Made by a program: the position numbers and the translations under genes | Shown here: positions 49,143 through 57,287 of the stretch, piece by piece | How the letters are laid out: the number at the start of each line of letters is the position of its first letter | Position numbering within the stretch: the stretch's first letter is position 1 | Notes under the pieces: model-generated | Database searches by the model: none | What the model was told of the DNA's origin: nothing | Seen by the model: the letters and a program-made list of their open reading frames with translations, nothing else | From: Candidatus Woesearchaeota archaeon | GTDB lineage: Archaea; Nanobdellota; Nanobdellia; Woesearchaeales; JABGUJ01 | NCBI GenBank assembly: GCA_018646625.1 | Contig: JABGUJ010000004.1 | Coordinates: 62,001 to 126,000, forward strand | Length of the DNA: 64,000 bases | Direction: 5' to 3'

Positions 49143-49721
49143 CTACCTTACAACTTTAGCATCCACATACTTGCTAGCTTCGTGATCTGAAAACTGGAAT
49201 GCATACACCGCAGGACACGATTTCGCAACCTTATGTTCATACACTTCCCACGCACCATCAAATTGAGCCATATGCCATCGCATTAATAATGCTTCATTCG
49301 GTGTTAATTCTATATGCTTTCCTGCCATCATTACTGATTTTTCGCCATGACCTAATGGCATTTCATCTTTAACAACATACGGCTTTGCTTCTGAAACTTT
49401 ACCCGACTTCAACACATTTGGTTTATAGGTGTTAACTTTGCACAAGTCATGTAGCAACGCAGCGATAGCCATTTCATCATCACCAACTTCCAGACCATAC
49501 ATAGCAACTTTTCCTCTAAATAATTGATAAACATTTAGCGAGTGCTCTGCCAATCCTCCTTCGTGACATCCATGAAAATCTGGACGAGATGATGCTGGAG
49601 CAGTGAAGTAATCACTCTGCTCTAACCAACCAACCAATCCATCTATTCCTTCTCTGCCAGTTTCTTGTAGTAATGAGATTATGTTAGCTTTATTTTCTTC
49701 TACTTTATCTACTAAACTCAT
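49143..49721 (-). CDS. HD-domain phosphohydrolase
   Basis: A 192-aa protein with HD-superfamily metal ligands: HGCHEGGLAEHS (His near residues 50-60), LLHDLCKV (the HD pair near 90) and later His residues (GHGEKS, RWHMAQ). The domain resembles the HD part of the YhaM exoribonuclease and viral/archaeal HD hydrolases of nucleotides or nucleic acid ends; substrate not assignable. Its start codon overlaps the stop of the DNA ligase gene by 4 bases, so the two are translationally coupled and may act on the same process. Confidence 0.8.
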   Translation of the reverse strand: MSLVDKVEENKANIISLLQETGREGIDGLVGWLEQSDYFTAPASSRPDFHGCHEGGLAEHSLNVYQLFRGKVAMYGLEVGDDEMAIAALLHDLCKVNTYKPNVLKSGKVSEAKPYVVKDEMPLGHGEKSVMMAGKHIELTPNEALLMRWHMAQFDGAWEVYEHKVAKSCPAVYAFQFSDHEASKYVDAKVVR

Positions 49722-50854
49722 TTTGAACCCTCCTGCAATCTGTATAATGTTCTGACTGCGCTAGTCTTGGTGGCTTGCCTAGGACCTTTGTCATATCGTA
49801 CTTGATTAGCAAACCCAATTCTCATAGAAAATGCTCTTCCCTCATCTAATCCGCAAGTTTGCCAATTATTTGAATAGTTCAAGTTCATTGCCTTAACTTC
49901 CAACACTGCAGAACTCTCAGGATCAACATACAAGTCTGGAACATATTTGGAAAATGCATCTCTGTCAAGCTTTTCAGAGACAACCACATTACCTGGACGA
50001 GCATTTTGTAATTTATCGCCAATCAAAGCATTAATTTCATTAGCCAATCCGTTTCTTGTTGCTCCTATCTTACCGATTGTTTCATACTTTCCAGTTTCAT
50101 CATTGTAAGTAGCACACAATACTGAAGTAAACGGTAAATCTCTTCCATAATCTGCCGTGTAAACACCAATCACTACTAAGTCTAGTGGCTCAGAACGTTT
50201 GAACTTAACCCAATCAATTGTATTCCCTCCTGGAACATACTGTGAAGATGGATTTTTACAAACTCTACCTTCTTGCTTCTCTCCAAAACTTGACACAACC
50301 AGTTCTTCTAGTGCGTCTACTCCTTCAACAACTTCAATCTCTGAAGGAACAATTCCTGTTGAATCAAATCTCTCGGTGTATGCTCGTCGTTCACTTAAAG
50401 GAAGATACAGCGTACCTCTTTTCTCAAATCTGATTGTATCAAATACTCTTAGAGATAATGGTGTACCTTCAACAACTCCGCTTGTAAGATACTTTTCTAA
50501 ACTTTTGTCGCTTATTCCTGCACGTCTAAATCTTTTCTTTACATTGTCAAAAACTTCTTTATGTCCATTACCTTCTCCAACCAACTCTGCTTCTAAAATG
50601 CATTGTGGTAAAGATTCTGCGATCTTTACAATCTCAGGATAGCAAGCATAGTTTAACTCGTTACCATTCCTTGTAAAAACTTTTAATCCTCTTCCGCTCT
50701 TGTGAATCTGAACTCTATATCCGTCATACTTTATTTCTGAAAATGTTTTACCGCCATGCGCTTCCATTACTTCTTTGTAATCTGCATACATTGGTTGCAT
50801 TGTTGGAATAAATGTTCCAATTCTTGGTAGAGCTCTCGCTAATTTCTTATTCAT
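49718..50854 (-). CDS. ATP-dependent DNA ligase, compact form
   Basis: A 378-aa ligase with motif I KYDGYR (adenylated Lys42), motif III near VFDTIRF, motif IV EGRVCKN, motif V WVKFKR and an OB-fold C-terminus. It lacks the N-terminal DNA-binding domain of typical 550-600-aa archaeal replicative ligases, so it is either a minimal ligase or depends on a partner. I chose ATG 50854 over ATG 50869 because a GGTGGTGA Shine-Dalgarno then sits 5 nt upstream. It overlaps the HD gene by 4 bases. An inverted repeat at 50925-50940 lies upstream of its predicted TATA box (about 50908-50917). Confidence 0.9.
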   Translation of the reverse strand: MNKKLARALPRIGTFIPTMQPMYADYKEVMEAHGGKTFSEIKYDGYRVQIHKSGRGLKVFTRNGNELNYACYPEIVKIAESLPQCILEAELVGEGNGHKEVFDNVKKRFRRAGISDKSLEKYLTSGVVEGTPLSLRVFDTIRFEKRGTLYLPLSERRAYTERFDSTGIVPSEIEVVEGVDALEELVVSSFGEKQEGRVCKNPSSQYVPGGNTIDWVKFKRSEPLDLVVIGVYTADYGRDLPFTSVLCATYNDETGKYETIGKIGATRNGLANEINALIGDKLQNARPGNVVVSEKLDRDAFSKYVPDLYVDPESSAVLEVKAMNLNYSNNWQTCGLDEGRAFSMRIGFANQVRYDKGPRQATKTSAVRTLYRLQEGSK

Positions 50855-50924
50855 GTATTTCACCACCATAGGTTGTTTTTCTCTATTGGTGGTTATTAGT
50901 CAAAACAAATATATGAATAAGTGT

Positions 50925-50940
50925 GGTGACATTATTCACC
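50925..50940. promoter_or_regulatory. Inverted repeat upstream of the ligase-HD operon
   Basis: GGTGA-CATTAT-TCACC, perfect 5-base arms. It lies just upstream of the ligase promoter and 3' of the TrmB-like gene; a possible operator, but short. Confidence 0.3.
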
Positions 50941-50971
50941 TCAGAAATTAGCAAATAAACAAATTAAGTAC

Positions 50972-51706
50972 TTACAAGTCTTTTCCTTCTGGTTTAATAA
51001 CTTTAGAACTTCTCCAAAGCCAGTCGAAATACGCATCATAAGTCGCAACTATATTTTTATTCTCCATTACAATTGCAAAATAAGGTTCTTCCCAAATAAA
51101 TTGAGTTACTCGGTCTCCAAACAACAATAAACTAGTAGGTAGTTGTATATCTTCTGGAACCTTCCTCCACTCTTCATATTTCTGCGGAGTTATATCTTCC
51201 TCACCTTGACATATCAAAACTTTACCAGGGATTTTATTCTTTTCATACACGCTCAAGTAATATTCCATCATGTGCGGGAAAAGTGTTTCGAACTCTCTTG
51301 CCGCACCGACGACCTTGTACGGAGTTTTAGACTCAAACAAGTTTTTAATCAAAGAACGCAATCCTTCTTTACCTTTGTACACTTCAATTTTAGTTTCTTC
51401 TTTAGCAAGTTTTTGCAAACCTAACAGCTGCGGCATTAATTGATTTAATTCTCTTTTTCTTTCATCAACATCTTCCATTAATTTGTTTGGAGATGCCGCA
51501 TTAAAGTATCGAACATTTTTCTTTGTAAAAAAACTCACTAGCCCTTTGTCAATCAACTTCTCAATAATACTATAACACAGAGTTCGTTCTATTCTCGTCT
51601 CTTTTGAAATCTGTGTGGCTGTTATAGCTCCCAATTTAAGCAAAGCCAGGTATATCTTAATCTCTTTTCCTTCCAGACCTAATTTTTCTAAAACATCTGT
51701 ATCCAT
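50972..51706 (-). CDS. TrmB-like transcriptional regulator
   Basis: A 244-aa protein with an N-terminal TrmB-type winged helix (LEKLGLEGKEIKIYLALLKLG, then ERTLCYSIIEKL; residues 5-70), a short coiled coil (about 75-105) and a C-terminal PLD-like fold region (about 110-240, VYKGKEGLRSLIKNL and later segments). TrmB proteins usually bind sugars and control transport genes. It is divergent from a solute-binding lipoprotein gene, with a palindrome between them. Confidence 0.85.
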   Translation of the reverse strand: MDTDVLEKLGLEGKEIKIYLALLKLGAITATQISKETRIERTLCYSIIEKLIDKGLVSFFTKKNVRYFNAASPNKLMEDVDERKRELNQLMPQLLGLQKLAKEETKIEVYKGKEGLRSLIKNLFESKTPYKVVGAAREFETLFPHMMEYYLSVYEKNKIPGKVLICQGEEDITPQKYEEWRKVPEDIQLPTSLLLFGDRVTQFIWEEPYFAIVMENKNIVATYDAYFDWLWRSSKVIKPEGKDL

Positions 51707-51730
51707 GATATTATTAATACACGGGCCATT

Positions 51731-51737
51731 ATTTAAA
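51731..51737 (-). promoter_or_regulatory. TATA box of the TrmB-like gene
   Basis: TTTAAAT-type element on the minus strand, about 28-30 nt from ATG 51706; it abuts the palindrome at 51738-51758. Confidence 0.45.
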
Positions 51738-51758
51738 TGTTGTTAATTATTCACAACA
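51738..51758. promoter_or_regulatory. Palindrome in the TrmB / solute-binding lipoprotein divergent promoter
   Basis: TGTTGT-TAATTATTC-ACAACA: perfect 6-base arms with a 9-base spacer, about two helical turns overall, as expected for a dimeric winged-helix regulator. It sits between the two TATA boxes (51731-51737 minus, about 51763-51771 plus), so one bound dimer could control both genes. Confidence 0.5.
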
Positions 51759-51762
51759 GAGG

Positions 51763-51771
51763 CTTATATAC
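51763..51771 (+). promoter_or_regulatory. TATA box of the solute-binding lipoprotein gene
   Basis: CTTATATAC element; start site predicted near 51793. The leader carries GGAGGT about 10 nt before ATG 51840. Confidence 0.45.
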
Positions 51772-51839
51772 TTTCTCGCCTTTTTCCATTTCAAGGGTGT
51801 TCTGAGCAATATAGTTGATAGAAGGAGGTCTAAGATAAA

Positions 51840-52967
51840 ATGAACTCAATAACCAAGATAGCGTTAGCTATTTTCATGTGTTTGATAATTATGGGCTGTG
51901 GCTCACAAACTATTACTGGTAAAGTTATAGAACGAGAACAAACAATCAAAGTAGGATTCATTGCTCCGCTAACTGTTCTTGCAGAAGTCGGAGAAGAAAT
52001 GCGCAACGGTGTAGAGCTAGCACTAGATGATGTTAATGATCCAAGACTAAAGATCATAATTGAAGATGGACAATGCCAACCAAAGCCAGCAGTAAACGCA
52101 GCACAAAAGTTAATGACGGTCGACAAAGTAATTGCAATCATCGGGCCTGCGTGTACAACATCTATCTTACCTGTTGCACCTTTGGCTAATCATTACAAAA
52201 TTCCTATTATTGGAACTGTAGATTCCAGTGAGGATATTGGAAAAGCGGGTGAGTATGTTTTCTCGGCAGGATTTTCTGTAGAAGATGGTGCGAAGTTGAT
52301 GGCAAACTTCGCATATACTGAACTAGATGCAAGAACTGCTTCGTTGTTGTACGACACAGACGATTGGGCTCAAGTTTTAACTGAGAGCTTTAAACAAGAG
52401 TTTGAGATGCTTGGAGGAACTGTGTTAGACCATTTACATCATGATATTTCATCTAAAGATTATAGAACTGAGCTTCTTAAGATGAAACACTCCAACCCTG
52501 ATGTTCTATATACCATTCCTCTTACTCTTGACGGCACAATATTAAGGCAGGCAAGAGAGCTAAAGCTAACGCAAACGTTCTTGGGTGCGGATTCGTTTGG
52601 AATCGAAAGTGTAATTGAAGGTGCAGGACCTGCTGCGGAAGGAACATTCTTTTCTTATCAATTACCTTACAACCAAGAAACTGAAGACAAGCTAGAAACT
52701 CTAAGACAGAAGTATCTTGCAAAGTTTGGAAAAGAACCTTTCAATCTGCTTTATGTTGGAATGGCCTACGACAATGTGGTTATGCTCTCTAAAATATTAA
52801 AACACGCAAAAACATCGGAAGAAGTCAAAGACGCTTTGGCTCACATGGAACCACATCAAGGTTTCATAGGGGTGATTGACTTTGATGAGCGAGGCTTGGC
52901 TAGCAGACCACAATTCATCAACACAATACATAACAACGAGTTTGAGAGTGTAGACTTCCAAACTTAA
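51840..52967 (+). CDS. Lipoprotein, LivJ-like periplasmic-binding-type receptor
   Basis: A 375-aa protein with a lipobox (IIMGC, Cys20) and a full type I periplasmic-binding fold of the branched-chain amino acid receptor group: IKVGFIAPLT, NGVELALDDVN, IIEDGQCQPK, AIIGPACTTSILPVAPLA and GFIGVIDFDERG. Such proteins deliver amino acids, amides or other ligands to an ABC importer. No permease or ATPase gene is in the window. It has a strong Shine-Dalgarno and is controlled from the promoter shared with the TrmB-like regulator, which suggests ligand-linked regulation. Confidence 0.85.
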   Translation: MNSITKIALAIFMCLIIMGCGSQTITGKVIEREQTIKVGFIAPLTVLAEVGEEMRNGVELALDDVNDPRLKIIIEDGQCQPKPAVNAAQKLMTVDKVIAIIGPACTTSILPVAPLANHYKIPIIGTVDSSEDIGKAGEYVFSAGFSVEDGAKLMANFAYTELDARTASLLYDTDDWAQVLTESFKQEFEMLGGTVLDHLHHDISSKDYRTELLKMKHSNPDVLYTIPLTLDGTILRQARELKLTQTFLGADSFGIESVIEGAGPAAEGTFFSYQLPYNQETEDKLETLRQKYLAKFGKEPFNLLYVGMAYDNVVMLSKILKHAKTSEEVKDALAHMEPHQGFIGVIDFDERGLASRPQFINTIHNNEFESVDFQT

Positions 52968-52980
52968 TTTTTTATTTTTT
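52968..52980. terminator. T-rich terminator between convergent genes
   Basis: A run of T with one A directly follows the stop of the LivJ-like gene and runs into the stop of the convergent helicase gene. It could terminate the rightward transcript. Confidence 0.5.
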
Positions 52981-54916
52981 AGAATTCTACTTTTACAACA
53001 TCACGATCGAGTTTATGGATACAATCTAGCATTCTGTCCTTTAATTCATAATTGTCAGTTGCTTTAGCTATTTGCTTCAATACATCAATCACTCTTCTGA
53101 ATAATCTAATAATATCTCCCTCTAACAAGTTTGTATTCTTCATCAAACTTTCAAACGTCGCACCATTAGCCCACGACTTAAACAGTTTAACCATTCTTTT
53201 TACATTAAGTCTTTTTACTCTTTTAGACAAGATCTTATTCTTAGAAACCGACTTTAATATTCTGTTAAAATCTTTATCAATATTCTGGAAATTAAATTTA
53301 TCGCTCATTCTTGGTTCATATTCGAGAGCGGCAATCAATATAAGCACATCAACATCGCTCAAACCATCCAACACACCGTTGAATACCATCTCTCCAATCT
53401 CGAGCTCATGAGAATAAATCATCGTGGTGAACTTTCCTTTAGGGGTTAATTTCCCTTCCTTGTCCACATGTCCGAGCTTTTTCAACTGTCGAACTTTATT
53501 CTTATAACTTGTAATAATTCTACTTTGTTTAGCTGACTGTCTTTTTACGAAGAAACCAAAGTTACTTCTTAATATTCTTTCAATCTTATCAGGATCATGA
53601 GCACTTATTAAGTTAACAACTGTATTGTAAGAGGTATCAAACCTGCTCACCATCGGATCTACATCCTTAGATGTTATCTTAATAACTTTGTCCAGATCCA
53701 CGTTGTTTCGATCTATAATCACTATTGCTCTACCAAACTCATCTATACCTCTTCTTCCCGCTCTTCCTGCAATCTGAAAATATTCTTTAGAATTTAAGTA
53801 ACGAAAGCTAATACCATCATATTTCTCCATGCTACCAAAGCAAACAGTCTTTGCAGGCATGTTTATACCAACTGCAAACGTTTCTGTAGTATAAAGAACT
53901 TTAATTATTCCTTTGTTAAACAATTTTTCAACTATTTCTTTTAAAATTGGCAACAAACCTGCATGATGTATACCAATTCCTTTAGTTAATACTTTTTTCA
54001 AGACACTCACAGAACTAAGATGTTTTATTCCATCTGTAACGTTCTTGTTTATGAAACTAATTATCTCCGCTTTTTCTTCGTCTGTTGTGAAATCAAGTTT
54101 AGCATCAACTAAGGCTAATGCATTTGTTTGACATGCTTTTCTTGAGAAACAAAAGAAAAATGCAGGCAATTGCCCTTTTTCTTCCAACTCTTCTATTAAG
54201 TCAATATGACTCGGAACTGGAATTCTGATTCGTTTTTTTCTCTTCTTCCCACCAGCACTCATAACCTTTTCATAGCTAGGGAACGAGTTATCATATTTTA
54301 AGATCGGCTTAAGTTCCTTTGCTGTAGTAATGCCTTCATTAATATCAAATACATAATGATTCAACGGAACCGCTCTTTTCATGTAAGTAACCAAGTCAAC
54401 TGTGTGTCCTTTTACTTCTTGAATCCATTGCCCAAACTGTTTAGCGTTAGGAATGGTTGCACTCAAGCAAAGAAATCTTACATTTTCTGGAGAAAAGATA
54501 ATAGATTCTTCCCATACTGTTCCTCGTTCTATATCACTTAAGAAATGAATTTCATCAAATATCACATAAGTTATTTCATCTACAACAGGATCATGACTCA
54601 ACAACATATTTCTATAGATCTCTGTTGTCATTATCAAGATCTGGGCTCTATCGTTAATGGTAACATCTCCTGTCAACAATCCGATCTTATCCCCGTAATC
54701 TTCCTTAAACTCTCGAAATTTCTGATTAGATAAAGCCTTAATAGGTGCTGTATATACTACTCTTTTATCTTCCTTAATTGCTTTATTAATTATGTAATCC
54801 GCAATCAAGGTTTTTCCTGTACCTGTAGCTGCACTAACAACTACAGAATTATTTTTTTCTATAGAATGAATAGAATCTTCCTGAAACTTGTCCAGCTCAA
54901 AATTTTTATATCTCAT
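52979..54916 (-). CDS. Ski2-like superfamily 2 helicase
   Basis: A 645-aa helicase with motif I ATGTGKT (residues 30-36), DEIH box (121-124), SATIP (motif III), the HHAGLLP and ETFAVGINMPAKT segments and motif VI QIAGRAGRRG. DEIH followed by HFLSD and the ARR pattern place it with the Mtr4/Ski2-like RNA helicases rather than Hel308 DNA helicases. It lacks the arch insert of Mtr4 and has only a shortened C-terminal helical region. A role with the archaeal exosome in 3'-5' RNA decay is inferred from the eukaryotic relatives. The start codon has a TATA element about 30 nt upstream. Confidence 0.9.
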   Translation of the reverse strand: MRYKNFELDKFQEDSIHSIEKNNSVVVSAATGTGKTLIADYIINKAIKEDKRVVYTAPIKALSNQKFREFKEDYGDKIGLLTGDVTINDRAQILIMTTEIYRNMLLSHDPVVDEITYVIFDEIHFLSDIERGTVWEESIIFSPENVRFLCLSATIPNAKQFGQWIQEVKGHTVDLVTYMKRAVPLNHYVFDINEGITTAKELKPILKYDNSFPSYEKVMSAGGKKRKKRIRIPVPSHIDLIEELEEKGQLPAFFFCFSRKACQTNALALVDAKLDFTTDEEKAEIISFINKNVTDGIKHLSSVSVLKKVLTKGIGIHHAGLLPILKEIVEKLFNKGIIKVLYTTETFAVGINMPAKTVCFGSMEKYDGISFRYLNSKEYFQIAGRAGRRGIDEFGRAIVIIDRNNVDLDKVIKITSKDVDPMVSRFDTSYNTVVNLISAHDPDKIERILRSNFGFFVKRQSAKQSRIITSYKNKVRQLKKLGHVDKEGKLTPKGKFTTMIYSHELEIGEMVFNGVLDGLSDVDVLILIAALEYEPRMSDKFNFQNIDKDFNRILKSVSKNKILSKRVKRLNVKRMVKLFKSWANGATFESLMKNTNLLEGDIIRLFRRVIDVLKQIAKATDNYELKDRMLDCIHKLDRDVVKVEF

Positions 54917-54980
54917 ATTCTACTTTAAACGACCAATCCTTGATTTATATAGTTATCCTTTGACCATTTCCATTCAATAG

Positions 54981-54990
54981 CTTTTTAAAC
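54981..54990 (+). promoter_or_regulatory. TATA box of the second MFS gene
   Basis: CTTTTTAAAC centred 26 nt before ATG 55012; leaderless mRNA predicted. Confidence 0.55.
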
Positions 54991-55011
54991 CCCTTAAACC
55001 GCAAAAAACAC

Positions 55012-56187
55012 ATGCACCACGGCATAATCAAGTCACGTCACAGAAAGGTACATAGCATTGCAGACATGTCTGCTGTCAATGTTATCACTTGCATAGGTGT
55101 GTCTTTAGCATTTACATTCTGGGCAGTTTTCCTAAAATCATTTCTACATGAAGATTATCTAGTTGGTTTGGCTACTGGTGTGTTTACTTTAGTATCATTA
55201 TTCGCACATTTCTATTTTGTACCTTTAGTGCAAAAGTCAGATGAGGCCAAACTCTATGTCTACTGTTTAATTTCATTAATGCTTGGATATTTAGTATATT
55301 TCATCACCCGAAACGTATGGGTATTTTTACTCGTAACGATGGGAGTAATCATAGCCAGAGTATTACGAAGAGAATCGTTTGGTATTTTACTAAGAGATAA
55401 TTCCAGCAGAAAAACCATTGCAAAAAACGAAGGGTTTCTTTACACGATGAGTAACATTGGTTGGGTTCTTGGTCCATTAATTGCGGGACTCATTGCAGCA
55501 AACTATGATGTACGTCATGTATACTTGTTCGCAGGACTGTTCATGTTCTTGGCAATCATTGCATTTGCATTTTTCAAAATCGAAGATAAAAATCATAAGA
55601 AAGTTAAGATAGATAGCAGTACTTGGAAAACACTAAAACACCTTGCCACTCACAAGTATCTAAGAAAAGCATACTTAGTAAGTATGGGTCTAAACATCTG
55701 GTGGGCTGCGGTCTACATTTACATGCCTTTATTGATAATGAAACATCTTAGTGCGGTCTGGGTTGGTTATTTCTTATTTGCAATTCCTATTCCTATGGTT
55801 ATGTTAGAGTACATGGTCGGCAAGTATGAGAAAAAGTTCAGTGCCCGAAAGTTCTTTGTAATCGGATACGCGATGTTGGCAGTAATCTCAGTAGCCGCAT
55901 TCTTTGCACCAAACATATATTGGATCTTAGGATTGTTCATTTTCGGAAGCATTGCCGCTTCTCTAATTGAACCAACGCGAGAATCATATTTCTTTGAACT
56001 AGTACCTCAAAAAGATGAAAAAAGCTACTACGGACCATACATGTCTTCTATGGAAGTTGGAAGATTAGTAGGCAGATTTGGATTTGCACTTGTAATACTC
56101 TTCTTACCATTCAATGCAATATTTATTTTCTTAGCACTTGCAATGCTAGCAACTTCTATTATTTCATTAAAATTAAAGAAAGTTTAG
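55012..56187 (+). CDS. MFS transporter
   Basis: A 391-aa membrane protein with about 12 hydrophobic segments, a basic N-terminus (HGIIKSRHRKVHS) and an MFS-like motif RVLRRESFGILLRDN in the central part of the first half, in place of the classical loop 2-3 signature. Substrate not assignable. It is unrelated in close sequence to the MFS gene at 43553. Its last 4 bases overlap the end of the convergent beta-barrel-like gene. Confidence 0.8.
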   Translation: MHHGIIKSRHRKVHSIADMSAVNVITCIGVSLAFTFWAVFLKSFLHEDYLVGLATGVFTLVSLFAHFYFVPLVQKSDEAKLYVYCLISLMLGYLVYFITRNVWVFLLVTMGVIIARVLRRESFGILLRDNSSRKTIAKNEGFLYTMSNIGWVLGPLIAGLIAANYDVRHVYLFAGLFMFLAIIAFAFFKIEDKNHKKVKIDSSTWKTLKHLATHKYLRKAYLVSMGLNIWWAAVYIYMPLLIMKHLSAVWVGYFLFAIPIPMVMLEYMVGKYEKKFSARKFFVIGYAMLAVISVAAFFAPNIYWILGLFIFGSIAASLIEPTRESYFFELVPQKDEKSYYGPYMSSMEVGRLVGRFGFALVILFLPFNAIFIFLALAMLATSIISLKLKKV

Positions 56188-57230
56188 AACTCATAACCTA
56201 GCATTAACATTGCACGCCACATATCTTTCTTAAGAACTTTACTTAAATCTCGAGTTTCAACTTTTCCACCTGGATCGGCATCTGTTGCTAAAACGCCTTC
56301 ATCAAAACCATGTCTTTCATGAACATTAACCCACACTCTATTTACTCTGTATGCGCCGTCTAAAATTATGTGGAAATCATAGATTCTAAAATCTAATTGT
56401 AGTCTTGCATCGAACGCAACACCCCATCCTTCGGTATTAACATCAATACTTTCGTTAGAATATATCTCAAATGCCCTTAACGGAGGAAACATTGCTAAAG
56501 TATCTTCATTTAACATCTGCATATCGATGCTCGTATGACTGTTGTGATAGGATGGTCCAACACCTGCACCAATTCCTGGCGCCCAATCAAAACAACCTGC
56601 TTTCAATTCAGGAACATAGTACATTGCTCCTAAAGTTAAATTTCCAGAAAATATTAATTCTTGAGTCCAATCAAAAGCCACATCACCTATTGGTAAAAAG
56701 CTCCCTTCTAGAATCTCAATGTTTGAATCGTGAACGCGACTATCAATAGTTTTCTTTCCGAATGAAGATGCAAAATCAAATTCACCAAATAACTTTAACT
56801 TACCATACTGCTCTGGTATCAATCCTAAATCTAACATCACACCCAGATTGATCATTGGAACTATTGTATCGAATGTTAACTGATCTGCAACACCGGGCAT
56901 AGATTTGTAATAGTCAATTGCTTCCTGCGTGTATCTTTCCATATCGCCGCCATAGCTTGGATGTAGAACACCACCAACGCCTGCACCTATGTAGGGCATA
57001 ACTCGGATTCTTTTTTTCTTTGGTAACCATAGTGTTGGAGCAGCATTTCCTTCATCATCTGCTGGAGCTACTCTATCTTCTAAGGGTTCACTAGCAGCTA
57101 CTGGTAGAACAAGCTCGTGGCCTGCTGGTTGTATTATTAATCCATCTCCATCATCTGCTTTAGCTGGAGATGCCGCAAGCAACAAAGCCAAGGCAGCGGC
57201 CGATAGAATTCCTGTAAATGCTCCTCTCAT
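56184..57230 (-). CDS. Secreted protein resembling an outer-membrane beta-barrel
   Basis: A 348-aa protein with a classical Sec signal peptide (residues 1-25, cleavage after AKA), a Pro/Glu-rich stretch (about 26-70), then amphipathic strands with alternating hydrophobic residues (for example VMPYIGAGVGGVL, KLKLFGEFDFAS, LIFSGNLTLGAMYYV, FDARLQLDFRIYDF, IILDGAYRVNRVWVNV) and a final strand MLMLGYEF that ends in Phe. This is the pattern of small bacterial OmpA/OmpW-type barrels, including the C-terminal aromatic residue. No family is recognised with certainty. A good archaeal TATA box lies 25 nt upstream (57251-57260), so it belongs to this genome's expression system. Either a soluble beta-protein or a true barrel is possible. 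Confidence 0.7.
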   Translation of the reverse strand: MRGAFTGILSAAALALLLAASPAKADDGDGLIIQPAGHELVLPVAASEPLEDRVAPADDEGNAAPTLWLPKKKRIRVMPYIGAGVGGVLHPSYGGDMERYTQEAIDYYKSMPGVADQLTFDTIVPMINLGVMLDLGLIPEQYGKLKLFGEFDFASSFGKKTIDSRVHDSNIEILEGSFLPIGDVAFDWTQELIFSGNLTLGAMYYVPELKAGCFDWAPGIGAGVGPSYHNSHTSIDMQMLNEDTLAMFPPLRAFEIYSNESIDVNTEGWGVAFDARLQLDFRIYDFHIILDGAYRVNRVWVNVHERHGFDEGVLATDADPGGKVETRDLSKVLKKDMWRAMLMLGYEF

Positions 57231-57250
57231 TGTAACCCAAATATCTATTG

Positions 57251-57260
57251 CATATAAAAA
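57251..57260 (-). promoter_or_regulatory. TATA box of the beta-barrel-like gene
   Basis: TTTTTATATG on the minus strand, centred 25 nt from ATG 57230; predicts leaderless transcription. Confidence 0.55.
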
Positions 57261-57287
57261 AGATTCGCTAATTCAACAAGAACGTTA

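Noticed and set aside
54545-54733. Small plus-strand frames inside the helicase gene
   Set aside because: They are shadows of the conserved helicase motifs on the other strand.
56184-57230. Contamination or misassembly by a bacterial fragment to explain the barrel-like protein
   Set aside because: The gene has an archaeal TATA box at the usual distance, overlaps its archaeal-type neighbour by 4 bases and has similar base composition.
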